Made by a program: the position numbers and the translations under genes. A stretch of 64,000 nt of DNA from the NCBI RefSeq assembly GCF_021696945.1, contig NZ_JACYHE010000007.1, forward strand, positions 1-64,000. Reading direction: 5' to 3'. Below are positions 8,940-19,500 of this stretch, in pieces (the first letter of the stretch is position 1; every line of letters starts with the position of its first letter). Below the pieces are notes generated by a model that saw nothing but the letters and a program-made list of their open reading frames with translations, had not been told where the DNA came from and searched no databases. The DNA is from Streptomyces sp. JJ36. Its GTDB lineage: Bacteria; Actinomycetota; Actinomycetes; Streptomycetales; Streptomycetaceae.

Positions 8940-9097
8940 CGTGGGTCTCCCTTCGGCGCTCCGTCGTCCCGGCCGCGTCGCGCGGCCGTACTCAGCGTTC
9001 CCGGTCCGTCGTTCCCCAGGCAACTCCCGACCGGCATGTGGGAGGGGGCACGACCGGCCGGCGGGTCACCGGCCGCGGGCCGGCCGGTGCCGCGCGT

Positions 9098-10264
9098 TCA
9101 CAGGAAGCGCCGCGCCGGCAGCACCGCCAGTTCCCGGGTGCGCTGCACGAGCGAGCGGCGTCTCCAGCGGCGGGGGTCGATCGGCTCGCTGCGGGCCAGG
9201 TCCTCGTCGAAATGGGCGTCCAGGGTGGCGGTGAGCGGTGCGTCGATCACCGAGAGCATGACCTCCTCGTCATGGTCGAGCGAACGCCGGTTGAAGTTGG
9301 TGGAGCCGACGAGGGAGGCGATGCCGTCGACGGTGATCACCTTGGCGTGCATCATGGTCGGCCGGTACTGCCAGATCCGTATCCCGCAGTCGAGCATCGG
9401 CCGGTAGTGCCACTGCCCGGCGAGCTGGCACACCCGCTTGTCCGTGTGCGGACCGGGCAGCAGGATCTCCACCTCCACGCCCCGCCGGGCGGCGTCGCAG
9501 AGCTTCCCGACGAAGTAGGAGTCCGGTGCGAAGTAGGCGGTGGCCAGCCGGAAGCGCCGCTCGGCGGAGTCCAGCGCCACGCGGATCAGGGTCTCCATGT
9601 CCTGCCAGCCGAAGCCCGCCGAGCCGCGGACCACCTGGACCACCGCGTCTCCCTGCGGGGGCACCTCGACGAACCTGTCCCGCGCGTCGAACAGGTCGAG
9701 TCCGGACTCCGCCCAGTTCTGGGCGAAGGCGGCGGCCAGGCCGTCCACGGCGGGGCCGCGGACCTCGATGTGGGTGTCCCGCCACTCCCCGGGGTCGCGG
9801 GCGTCGCCGCACCATTCCCGGGCGATGCCCACCCCGCCGGTGAAGCCGGTCCGTTCGTCGACGATCAGCACCTTGCGGTGGCAGCGGTGGTTCTGTCTGA
9901 TCGGGGACAGCCGGGCGGGGCGCCGGAACCACACCACCTGCACGCCCGCCTCCTCCATCAGTGCGAGCTGGTCCCGCTCGATCGGCCGGCTGCCGAAGCC
10001 GTCGAGCAGCAGCCGGACGCGCACGCCGTGCCGGGCCCGGTCCGCCAGGGCCTCCGCGAACCGCCGGGCGATGTCACCGGTCCAGTAGACGAAGGTCATC
10101 ATGTCGACGGTGTGCTCCGCGCTGCGGACGGCGTCGAGCATGGCGGGGAAGATCTCGTCGCCGTTGCGCAGCGGCCGGACGGCGTTCCCCTCGGTGGCCG
10201 CGACTCCGATGAGCCGCTCCAGTCTTCGGCGCAGGCGCTGGGGGCGGGCTGCGGTCGTGGTCAC
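9098..10264 (-). CDS. PLD-family phosphatidyltransferase (cardiolipin synthase-like)
   Basis: 388 residues with two complete HKD motifs: CHRKVLIVDERTGFTGG in the first half and MMHAKVITVDGIASLVGSTN in the second. This is the usual two-lobed layout of bacterial cardiolipin synthases and related phospholipases. It lacks the two N-terminal membrane helices of classical ClsA, so it resembles ClsB-type or soluble PLD enzymes and may work on the inner membrane face. GTG at 10264 has AGAGGA about ten bases upstream. It runs divergently from the DUF1206 gene and 158 bases upstream of the PLC-like gene on the same strand, suggesting a small lipid-remodelling group. Confidence 0.85.
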   Translation of the reverse strand: MTTTAARPQRLRRRLERLIGVAATEGNAVRPLRNGDEIFPAMLDAVRSAEHTVDMMTFVYWTGDIARRFAEALADRARHGVRVRLLLDGFGSRPIERDQLALMEEAGVQVVWFRRPARLSPIRQNHRCHRKVLIVDERTGFTGGVGIAREWCGDARDPGEWRDTHIEVRGPAVDGLAAAFAQNWAESGLDLFDARDRFVEVPPQGDAVVQVVRGSAGFGWQDMETLIRVALDSAERRFRLATAYFAPDSYFVGKLCDAARRGVEVEILLPGPHTDKRVCQLAGQWHYRPMLDCGIRIWQYRPTMMHAKVITVDGIASLVGSTNFNRRSLDHDEEVMLSVIDAPLTATLDAHFDEDLARSEPIDPRRWRRRSLVQRTRELAVLPARRFL

Positions 10265-10566
10265 GGCGGTACGGTCCTCTCTCTGTCGCGGGGGTACGGA
10301 CGGCGGGCGTGGCGGCCGGAGGGGTGGGTGGGAGGCCCGCGGCCGTGGGGTCCGGAGAGCTCTCGTTCCCCGTTCCGCGGCACCGATGCGCCGGTGTGGC
10401 CGGAGTCTCCCTTCCCGGAGCCGGGGGTTTGCCGACCGCTTCTGCGGCCACAAGGAGCTTCGTACGGCCCTGCGACGCCGGACGGGCGGGCCTCGCTCGC
10501 CCGTCCGGCGTCCTCCGGGGAGGAGCCCGGGCCGGCCCGGGCCGGCCCCCGGCACAGGAGGGTGAG
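10265..10566. other. Divergent intergenic region (PLD-like / DUF1206)
   Basis: About 300 bases with no credible gene. It must hold the promoters for both flanking genes. I see repeated GGGCCGGCCC-like GC stretches next to the DUF1206 start and a GGGTAC at 10292-10297 that could be part of a stress-sigma -10, but without a convincing -35 partner. Confidence 0.4.
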
Positions 10567-11397
10567 TTGACGACTTCGGTGATCCGTCAGGGCCGGGCGC
10601 GTGCGCGCCGGGCGGCCCGCAGCTCCGCGATGGACCGGGCGGCCCGCGCGGGCTTCGTGGCACGCGGCGTCATCTACCTGCTGGTCGGGCTGCTCGCGCT
10701 CCAGGTGGCTTTCCAGGACACCGGCAACCAGGCCGACCGGGGCGGTGCTCTGCGGCAGCTCTCCGGGCAGCCGTTCGGTGCCTTCCTGCTCTGGGCACTG
10801 GGAGCCGGGCTCGCCGGCATGGCGGTGTGGCGGCTCAGCGAGGCCTGGTTCGGGGCCTCCGGGCCGGGCGGGCACAAGGCCCCGACGCGTGCGCTCTCCG
10901 CGGCCCGTTCCGCCTTCTACGCCTTCGTCGCCTACTCGGTGCTGCGCTTCGCGGCCGGTGACGGCTCCAGCGGCTCCAGCGACCGGCGGTCCCAGGACGT
11001 GACCGCGCAGGCCCTGGGGCTGCCCGGCGGGCGGTGGATCGTCGGCGTCGCGGCCGCGGGGGTGGTCGGTGCGGGCGTGTGGATCGCGGTCCGGGCCGCC
11101 CGCCGGACGTACCACGAGGACCTGCGCTGGGGCGCGATGACGCGGAACGCGCGCCGGCTGGTGGACGGCACCGGTGTGCCCGGCGGCATCGCCCGCGGCG
11201 TCGTCTTCGCGACGGCCGGTGTCTTCGCGTTCCAGGCGGCCCGGGACTTCGACCCGGACGAGGCCAAGGGCATGGACGACACCCTCCGCACCTTCGCGGA
11301 CAGCCCCGCGGGCCCCTGGCTGCTGGCCGCGATCGCGCTGGGGCTGGCGCTGTTCGGCGCCTTCTCCTTCGCCGTCGCCCGCTGGCGCCGGACCTGA
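10567..11397 (+). CDS. DUF1206 multi-pass membrane protein
   Basis: 276 residues built from three repeated pairs of transmembrane helices. Each repeat begins with a similar motif: ARAGFVARGVIYLLVGLLAL, ALSAARSAFYAFVAYSVL and GIARGVVFATAGVFAF. This triplicated architecture is that of DUF1206 proteins, whose function is not established. The start is TTG at 10567 with a near-perfect AGGAGG five bases upstream. It precedes dps and a small DUF6480 gene, so a stress-linked envelope role is a guess from context. Confidence 0.85.
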   Translation: MTTSVIRQGRARARRAARSSAMDRAARAGFVARGVIYLLVGLLALQVAFQDTGNQADRGGALRQLSGQPFGAFLLWALGAGLAGMAVWRLSEAWFGASGPGGHKAPTRALSAARSAFYAFVAYSVLRFAAGDGSSGSSDRRSQDVTAQALGLPGGRWIVGVAAAGVVGAGVWIAVRAARRTYHEDLRWGAMTRNARRLVDGTGVPGGIARGVVFATAGVFAFQAARDFDPDEAKGMDDTLRTFADSPAGPWLLAAIALGLALFGAFSFAVARWRRT

Positions 11398-11409
11398 CGG
11401 CGCCCGGCG

Positions 11410-11430
11410 GCCGGAGCGGGACGCTCCGGC
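11410..11430 (+). terminator. Hairpin after the DUF1206 gene
   Basis: GCCGGAGCG (11410-11418) pairs perfectly with CGCTCCGGC (11422-11430) around a three-base loop, 13 bases after the stop. No U-tract. The remaining 180 bases before dps hold no visible gene and presumably contain its promoter. Confidence 0.6.
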
Positions 11431-11614
11431 GGAGGAGCACCCGCGGTCCCTCCGTCCGGATGCGCCCGGTGGCCGGCCCGCCCCAACGGATGCCGCGTGT
11501 GCGCCGACCGGCCCAACCCCCGGCGAGCGGTGCGGCACCCGGCCGCCCCGCGGTGGTCGACTGTCCGGGCGCCCGCGGGCCCGCCGCGGCCGTACCGTCC
11601 GAGAGGAGTGCCCT

Positions 11615-12193
11615 GTGGCAGGAGAGGCGCCCGCGCCGAAGTACACCGTCCCGGGGATGACGGGCGCTCAGGGAGGAGAGGTCATCGCGCTGCTGCGCGG
11701 CCGGCTGCACGCCCTGAACGACCTGGCGCTGACGCTCAAGCACATCCACTGGAACGTCGTCGGGCCGCACTTCATCGCGGTGCACGAGATGCTCGACCCC
11801 CAGGTCGACTCCGTACGGGAGATGATCGACAAGACCGCGGAACGGATCTCCACCCTCGGCGGCTCCCCGCCCGGCACCCCCGGCGTGCTCGTCGCCGAGC
11901 GCGGCTGGGAGGACTACGCCGTCGGCCGGGCCGAGTCCATCGAACACCTGGGCGCCCTCGACCTCGTCTACACCGGCATCATCGAGGACCACCGGAAGGC
12001 CGTACGGGCCACCGACGAGCCCGACCCCATCACCCAGGACCTGCTGATCGAGCAGCTCCGCGAGCTGGAGCTCTTCCAGTGGTTCGTCCGGGCGCATCTG
12101 GAGAGCGCCGGCGGCACCCTGAGCACCGCGGGCGCCGACACCGAACGGGACGCCGCCGAGCGCGCAGCCCGCCAGGCCAAGAAGCAGCCCTGA
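11615..12193 (+). CDS. dps: Dps-family ferritin-like DNA protection protein
   Basis: 192 residues. Dps dodecamers bind DNA, oxidise Fe(II) with peroxide and store iron. The ferroxidase segment is recognisable: LKHIHWNVVGPHF, then HEMLDPQVD, with the conserved His, Asp and Glu of the inter-subunit site. The C-terminal tail is charged and Ala/Arg/Lys-rich (ERAARQAKKQP), as in Dps proteins that bind DNA through tails. GTG at 11615 has GAGAGGAG upstream. A second, shorter Dps is encoded at 58711. The DUF6480 gene follows after 22 bases. Confidence 0.9.
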   Translation: MAGEAPAPKYTVPGMTGAQGGEVIALLRGRLHALNDLALTLKHIHWNVVGPHFIAVHEMLDPQVDSVREMIDKTAERISTLGGSPPGTPGVLVAERGWEDYAVGRAESIEHLGALDLVYTGIIEDHRKAVRATDEPDPITQDLLIEQLRELELFQWFVRAHLESAGGTLSTAGADTERDAAERAARQAKKQP

Positions 12194-12215
12194 ACCTCCC
12201 CGGAACGGACCGGAC

Positions 12216-12458
12216 ATGACCCACAGCGACGGCTCCGAGAGCGCCGACCCGGACCCCTCCGACACCCCCGGTCTCACCCCCGGCAGCCAGTTCCGGCAGG
12301 GGGACACGCCGCCGGCGGAGGGCAGCACGCTGGAGACGGGACCCCAGGAGAAGTACAACCCGGTCCGCGGCTGGTCCGCCGGCCCGCTGATCGTGCTGGC
12401 CGTCTTCAGCCTGCTCATCGCCGGGTTCTTCGTCGGCCGGCTGATCCACATGTGGTGA
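12216..12458 (+). CDS. Small DUF6480-type membrane protein
   Basis: 80 residues: a Pro/Asp/Gly-rich N-terminal half (DTPGLTPGSQF, DTPPAEGST, GPQEKYNPVRG) followed by one transmembrane helix near the C-terminus (PLIVLAVFSLLIAGFFVGRL). The pattern matches small actinobacterial proteins I know as DUF6480; function unknown. It follows dps by 22 bases and is probably cotranscribed. Confidence 0.7.
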   Translation: MTHSDGSESADPDPSDTPGLTPGSQFRQGDTPPAEGSTLETGPQEKYNPVRGWSAGPLIVLAVFSLLIAGFFVGRLIHMW

Positions 12459-12910
12459 CGCCCGGCCCCGGCCGGCGGCTCCGCCCCAGGGGCCGCCCGG
12501 TGCCGCTCGCCGTCATGGACGCGCCCGCAGGCCGCCCGTCGCGTGAGCGTGGGCGACCCGGGCCGCCACGGCCCCGGCCGCCATGGCCCCGACCGTCACG
12601 CCCCTGCACGGAGCCTCCCGACCCTCTCCGGAACCTCTGCCGGTAGGGCCGACGACGCGGCGGCGCCCGGGGCACACCCCCGCTCGCCGCGGCCGGAGCT
12701 GCGCGGGCGCACAACCGGGGGCGCCGCCGTGCCTGGACCGGTGGCGGCCCGGGTGGGCCCCCGCACCCCCAACGCTGTGCACGGGCACAGTGCGCAGCGC
12801 GGCAGAGACCTTTCCTCACCCCCCGTCATCCACCACTATGGGCACGCGCACCGGCCGGTCGCCGGCGACGGCGACTGCCGGAACGGCTCCACGGACAGGG
12901 GGGTGCCACC
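12459..12910. other. Intergenic region before the sigma-lectin fusion gene
   Basis: About 450 bases without a convincing gene. Several overlapping frames are open only because of GC content and none has both a ribosome-binding site and sensible composition. A slightly AT-richer patch near 12825-12850 is the best place for the promoter of the downstream gene. Confidence 0.4.
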
Positions 12911-14674
12911 GTGCTCGAGACCGACCATCCGGGTCCGTTCACGGCCGGAGGTCCGGCCGACGACGCCTGCGCGAGCAGCCCCGACGCCGGGCTCACGGAG
13001 CTGCTGCGGAGCCACGGGGCCCAGCGGTCCCGCGCGGCCCGGGAACTACGCCGCAGACACCTGCCCGCCGTGCTCGCCTACGCGCGCCTCTGCGGGGCGA
13101 CGCCGCAGGCCGGGGACAAACTCTGGTCGCGGGCCTTCGCCCTGGGCGTGCGCGAGGTGCGGCAGGGACTCGACCACCCGGGGCCGTGGCGGCACCGGCT
13201 GATGCTGCTGGTGCACCGGGCGGCCGGCCAGTGGACCGCGGACGGACACGGCGACCGGCTCGATCCCGCCTTCGCCGACTGGCTGCGCGGTGCGGAGACG
13301 GACCGCCCGGCGCAGGCGTCCGCCCTGCCGGCCGGATACGACGAGCTGCCCGCCCGCACCCGGGGCGCCCTGTGGTACGGCGTCGTGGACCGGGAGACGG
13401 ACGCGACGACCGCGCTGCTGCTGGGCGTCGCACCCGGCGAGGTGGGAACCCTGAAGTCCCGGGGCCTCGACGCCCTCGCCCGGGCGTATCTCGAGGTCCA
13501 CCTCAGGCGCCATGGGCAGGCCGACTGCCAGGGATTCCGGCGCATCATCGAGGTGTCGGTCTCCGCGGGCCGGTACAGCGCGGACCTGAACGACCACCTG
13601 ACGACCTGCACATGTTGCCGCACGGCCGTCACGATGCTGCGGCTGCTGCTGCGCGAGCCGCGGGCCGTGCTGGCGGACGGACTGCTCCGCTGGGGCGGCC
13701 AGACCTACCTCGAGCAGCGCCCGGTCGCCACGCCACCGGAGGACGAGGCCACGCCGCGCGCCGACCCGTCCGGAGCCGGCCCCGACGCCCCGCCCCAGGC
13801 GCCGTTACGTGCCGCCGGCGGCGCGGGCCGCCGGAACGGCTCGGAGCCCCGGCACGCCGCGAAGGGCGCCGGCCGGGCCGCGGGACCGAAACGTCCCGCC
13901 CCGCCGGGGAACCAGGACGATGGGGACGGTGGCAGCCCGCGTGCCGCTCGCGGGCGGCGCCTCCGGCTCCCGTGGCCGCCGCCGCTCGGAGCGGTCACCG
14001 TGGTGGGCGGCGTCACGGCGGCCGCCTTCCTGACCACCGCCCTGGTCGTCGCCGACCCGTACGACCGGACCCCGGCCGGCGACGCCGTGTTCCCGCCTGC
14101 CGCCCCGGCGCCCACCGTGACGGTCACCACGAGCGTCCCGGACGCGTCCACCGGGCCCGGGGAACCCGGGGAACACGAGTCGGCGGAGGCGCCCACCCGC
14201 AGCCCGTCCGTCCGGCCGAGTCCGACAGCGTCCTCCCGGCCGGGCGCGACCGCCGCACCGCCACCCGGCGTGGGTGACGGCTACACCCCGCTCGTCAACC
14301 TCGGCTCGGGTCTCTGCCTGGAGGTGGCGGACGGGACGCCGGAGAAGCGCGCCGACGTCGTCATGGCCCGGTGCGCCTCCCGTCCGACCCAGCGATGGCG
14401 GCTGGACGAGCGGGGGCTCGTCCACGTGTACGCCGACCCCTCCTTCTGCCTGGACTCGCGGGGGGACACCGACCGGGGCGTCGGCATCTGGCCCTGTACG
14501 TCGGCCGACGGGGACAACGGCGTCAACCTGCGTTTCGTGACCGACGCCCTGGGGGTGATCCGGCCCGCCATCGCCCCCGGCTTCGCGCTCTCGCCCGACG
14601 GCTCCGCCCCCGGCGCCCCACTGGGCCTGGAACCCGCCGGCAACGACGCGGACCAGCGCTGGACGACAGGTTGA
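12911..14674 (+). CDS. Sigma-like / zinc-finger / transmembrane / ricin-lectin fusion protein
   Basis: 587 residues with an unusual domain string. Residues about 25-200 look like an ECF sigma factor: an Arg-rich region-2-like helix set, then a region-4-like helix-turn-helix (LPARTRGALWYGVV ... ALLLGVAPGEVGTLKSRG). Around 215-240 is an anti-sigma-type zinc motif, HLTTCTCC (H-x3-C-x2-C). A Pro/Arg-rich linker precedes a single membrane helix near 359-381. The outside part has a Pro/Ser/Thr stalk and a C-terminal beta-trefoil ricin B domain (about 455-587) with QRW motifs. I infer a surface carbohydrate sensor tied to a sigma- or anti-sigma-like cytoplasmic head. GTG at 12911 has GGGGGG seven bases upstream. 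No separate sigma gene lies nearby. Confidence 0.75.
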   Translation: MLETDHPGPFTAGGPADDACASSPDAGLTELLRSHGAQRSRAARELRRRHLPAVLAYARLCGATPQAGDKLWSRAFALGVREVRQGLDHPGPWRHRLMLLVHRAAGQWTADGHGDRLDPAFADWLRGAETDRPAQASALPAGYDELPARTRGALWYGVVDRETDATTALLLGVAPGEVGTLKSRGLDALARAYLEVHLRRHGQADCQGFRRIIEVSVSAGRYSADLNDHLTTCTCCRTAVTMLRLLLREPRAVLADGLLRWGGQTYLEQRPVATPPEDEATPRADPSGAGPDAPPQAPLRAAGGAGRRNGSEPRHAAKGAGRAAGPKRPAPPGNQDDGDGGSPRAARGRRLRLPWPPPLGAVTVVGGVTAAAFLTTALVVADPYDRTPAGDAVFPPAAPAPTVTVTTSVPDASTGPGEPGEHESAEAPTRSPSVRPSPTASSRPGATAAPPPGVGDGYTPLVNLGSGLCLEVADGTPEKRADVVMARCASRPTQRWRLDERGLVHVYADPSFCLDSRGDTDRGVGIWPCTSADGDNGVNLRFVTDALGVIRPAIAPGFALSPDGSAPGAPLGLEPAGNDADQRWTTG

Positions 14675-14700
14675 CGTCCCCGCGGCCCCCGCCGTCACGC

Positions 14701-16433
<1,733 letters not shown>

Positions 16434-16445
16434 CTATACATTGAA

Positions 16446-16477
16446 AATGGCAAGGAGAGCTGTGTCTCCTTGCCATT
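16446..16477 (-). terminator. Rho-independent-like terminator of the A-PCP-oxoamine synthase gene
   Basis: A perfect 13-bp stem (16446-16458 with 16465-16477) and a six-base loop. On the minus strand the stem is followed by TTTTC, the classic shape. It lies 75 bases after the stop at 16553 and directly upstream of the rox promoter, insulating one from the other. Confidence 0.8.
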
Positions 16478-16552
16478 GCTGTTGCGGGTCAGCGGCCTTG
16501 CGGACGAGCGCGACCACGTCCGGCTCGGCGGCCACCCCGGGGGCGAGGAGAT

Positions 16553-19500
16553 TCACGTCCCGTGCGGGTCCGGCGAGGCCGGCGCGGGGCAGGTCGAACT
16601 CTGCCAGTCACCAAGTCGTCCGATGAGCCAGACGAACGGCTGTGTATGGCCGGTGAGCACGCAGGTGCCCGCGATCACGCTCTCCAGCAGGCTCTCCACG
16701 TTCCGTGAGCACAGCGCGGCTGCTGCCGCATCGTCGACCAGGCGAAGGGAACAGGCAGGCGTCGCGGCGGTGCTGCCGGGTTCCCGGGTGACCCCGTGTT
16801 CGTTGATCCGGATGACAAGATCCCCTTGCCCTCCTGGCGGTGCGATCGTGACCGTGAGATGTGGCGCCGGTGCGGGAAGCTCGGCCACGACGGATTCCAG
16901 ATGGGTGGTGAACGCGTCGGCCCAGTCCGCCACGTCGGGTCGTGTGGACTCCTCGTCCCTTTCCTCTCGCAGGTCCATATCGTCGTGCGACGTGGGAACT
17001 GCCGCGGCTTCCGCATCGGCGTCGATCAGGGCCTGCAGCGTCGCGTCGACGTCGGCTCGGGTGTGGGACGCCGAGCAGATGAACCTCAGGCGGCCTCGCC
17101 GGCGCTCGACGATCGGGTAGGTCACGGCAGCGGCATGGACGCCCCGCCGGAAGAGCCCTCGGGCTATCGCGTGCAGCTTCTCGCCGTCGGAGAAGAAGGG
17201 AGTGATGATCAACCCGTCCCCGGTGCCGAGTTCGTAGCCGGCGTCCGAGAAACGCTTCCGCATGTAGTGCGCGGTATCCCACAGCCTGGCCCGCAGCGCG
17301 TCGCCCGCAGCGACCCTGCGCAAGGCGGCGAGGGCCGCCGCCACGTCGGCAGGTGAGATGTTCGCCTGGAAGACGTACGACCTCGCCGACGCCCTCAGCA
17401 AGGCGATGTGCTCCTCCCGGGCGGCGACCACACCGCCGATGCTCCCGAGGGCCTTGCTCAGGGTCGTGAGGACGAAGTCGACGTGCTCGGTGACGCCTTC
17501 CGCGGCGCACAGTCCGGCTCCCCGCACTCCGTAGAGCCCGAACGAGTGGGCCTCGTCCACCAGGACGAGCGCGCCGGACTCCTTCGCGGCGGAGACGATC
17601 TCCCGCAGCGGCGCCGCCCCCTCACCCATGCTGTACACACTCTCGAGCACCACCAGCGTCGTTCGGTAGGGCGAGGACTCCGCGGTGAGGACCGCCCGCA
17701 GGTCTGCCGCGTCGTTGTGCCGGAAGGTCCGCACCCTCGCGCCGCTCAGGCGGGCCCCGTCCACCAGGGAGGCGTGGCAGAGCTGGTCCATGACCACGAC
17801 GTCCTGGTCGCCCACGATTCCGGCGACGGCTCCGAGGCTCGCGGTGAACCCGGTGGGGAACAGGCAGGCGGCCGGCTTGCCCACCATGGCGGCGAATTCC
17901 TGTTCGAAATCCGTGTGGAGGCCGGTCTGCCCCGAGCCCGCCGCTGATATACCCATCCCGGTACCGAACCGGCCCAGCGCGCTGCGTGCCTCCTCGATCA
18001 CTCCCTCGTCGCGGTTGAGCCCGAGGTAGAGGTTGGTGGTCCAGATGAGCGCCTCATGCTCCTCGCCCGTACCCGGGTCGGCGACGACACCCCGCTCGGC
18101 GCTTCCGGTGCGGACGACCTTTCCGTACGGGTCCAGCCCCGAGCGCGCCAGGAGGCCCCGGAAATGCCGGACGAGCGCGCCCCGGTCGGTCGCAGACCAG
18201 GCCGGCGCCTTGGCGGCGAAGGCCGGCGGGTGCCCGGACCGGACCTGGTCCTGGAACACCTCGAGCCGGTCCGCGGCCCCGACGCCCTGCGGGCGCCCGC
18301 GCGCCTCGCCGCCGGGCGCACGGCCCAGCACCGCCGGCAGCCCGTCGACGGCCTCCTCGGGAGTCATCTGCTCCACCAGGGTGGACGCAGGCAGGTCAGT
18401 GGCCAGCCCTCGCGACAGGCGCGCCGTGAGCTCCGCGATGTCCAGCGAGTCGAACCCCAGCGCGGCCAGCGGCTCGTCCGGCCGGATCGCATCGGGGCCG
18501 GAGGCACCGATGAGCAGCGCCGCCTCCTCTCTCACCATGGCGAGCAGTACCGAGCGCCGCTGCTCGTGCGGCGAGGGCAGCGCACCGGGTCCGGTCTGCG
18601 AGGCGGCCGGGCCGTCGCCGCCCGCCTTCCCTTCGGGAGCCACCTCGTCGCCGTGGTGCGCGGGGGCGGGGAGCCGAAGCCGGTCGACCTTGCCGTTGGG
18701 CAGTTTCGGCATCGCGGCCGGCAGCATGACGTGGTGCGGGACCATGTATCTCGGCAGGCGGCCGGCCAGCCAGGAGCGCACGGTCGATGCCGTCACCGAT
18801 TCCTGCCGGCGCACCGCGTACGCCGTCAGGAGGCTCTTGCCCTCGACTGTGGTGGCGACGACTGCAGCCTCGTGCACTCCGGGCATCGAGGCCAGCACGG
18901 CCTCGATCTCGTCGAGTTCGATCCGGTGGCCCCGGATCTTGACCTGCCGGTCGGCGCGGCCGAGGAACTCGAGCTCCCCTGTTTCCGTCCACCGGCACAG
19001 GTCGCCGGTCCGGTAGATCCGCTGCTCCGGGACCGGGCCGTCCGGCGCGAGGGCCGGGAAGCTCTGCCGGGTGCGCTCGTCGTCATGGAGGTACCCCCTG
19101 GCCAGCTGGTCGCCGGCGAGAGCCAGCTCTCCCGCCGTGCCCGCCGGCACCGGCTGCAGGGACTCGTCCAGCACGTACGTCCGCGCGCCCGGGACCGGGC
19201 TGCCGATGGTGATCGGCCCGCTTCCCGCTTCGGCGGCGGTGACGAACACGGTGGCCTCGGTCGGGCCGTAGACGTTCACGACCCGCGGCGCACAAGGATC
19301 AGCGTGCAACTGCTCCACCAGAGAACGGGACAGGACCTCGCCACCCAGCACCACACACCGCAACCCACCGGGCAGCCGCCCGGTCGCGAGCAGCGCCCTC
19401 ATCGCGGACGGCACCATGACGGCCGTACGCACGCGGTGCGCTGCGGGCAGCTCGCGCAGGGCGAGCACGTTCTCGGACAGGACGACCGTGCCGCCGAGGA

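Noticed and set aside
5862..9407. Very long plus-strand open frame (over 1100 codons) opposite the PLC-like gene
   Set aside because: Antisense shadow caused by high third-position GC; it is Arg/Pro-rich without motifs, while the minus strand has clear membrane and PLC motifs.
9098..10264. PLD-like gene considered as a second defence nuclease related to DrmC
   Set aside because: It has two HKD motifs and cardiolipin-synthase-like length and lies far from the DISARM operon in a lipid and stress setting.
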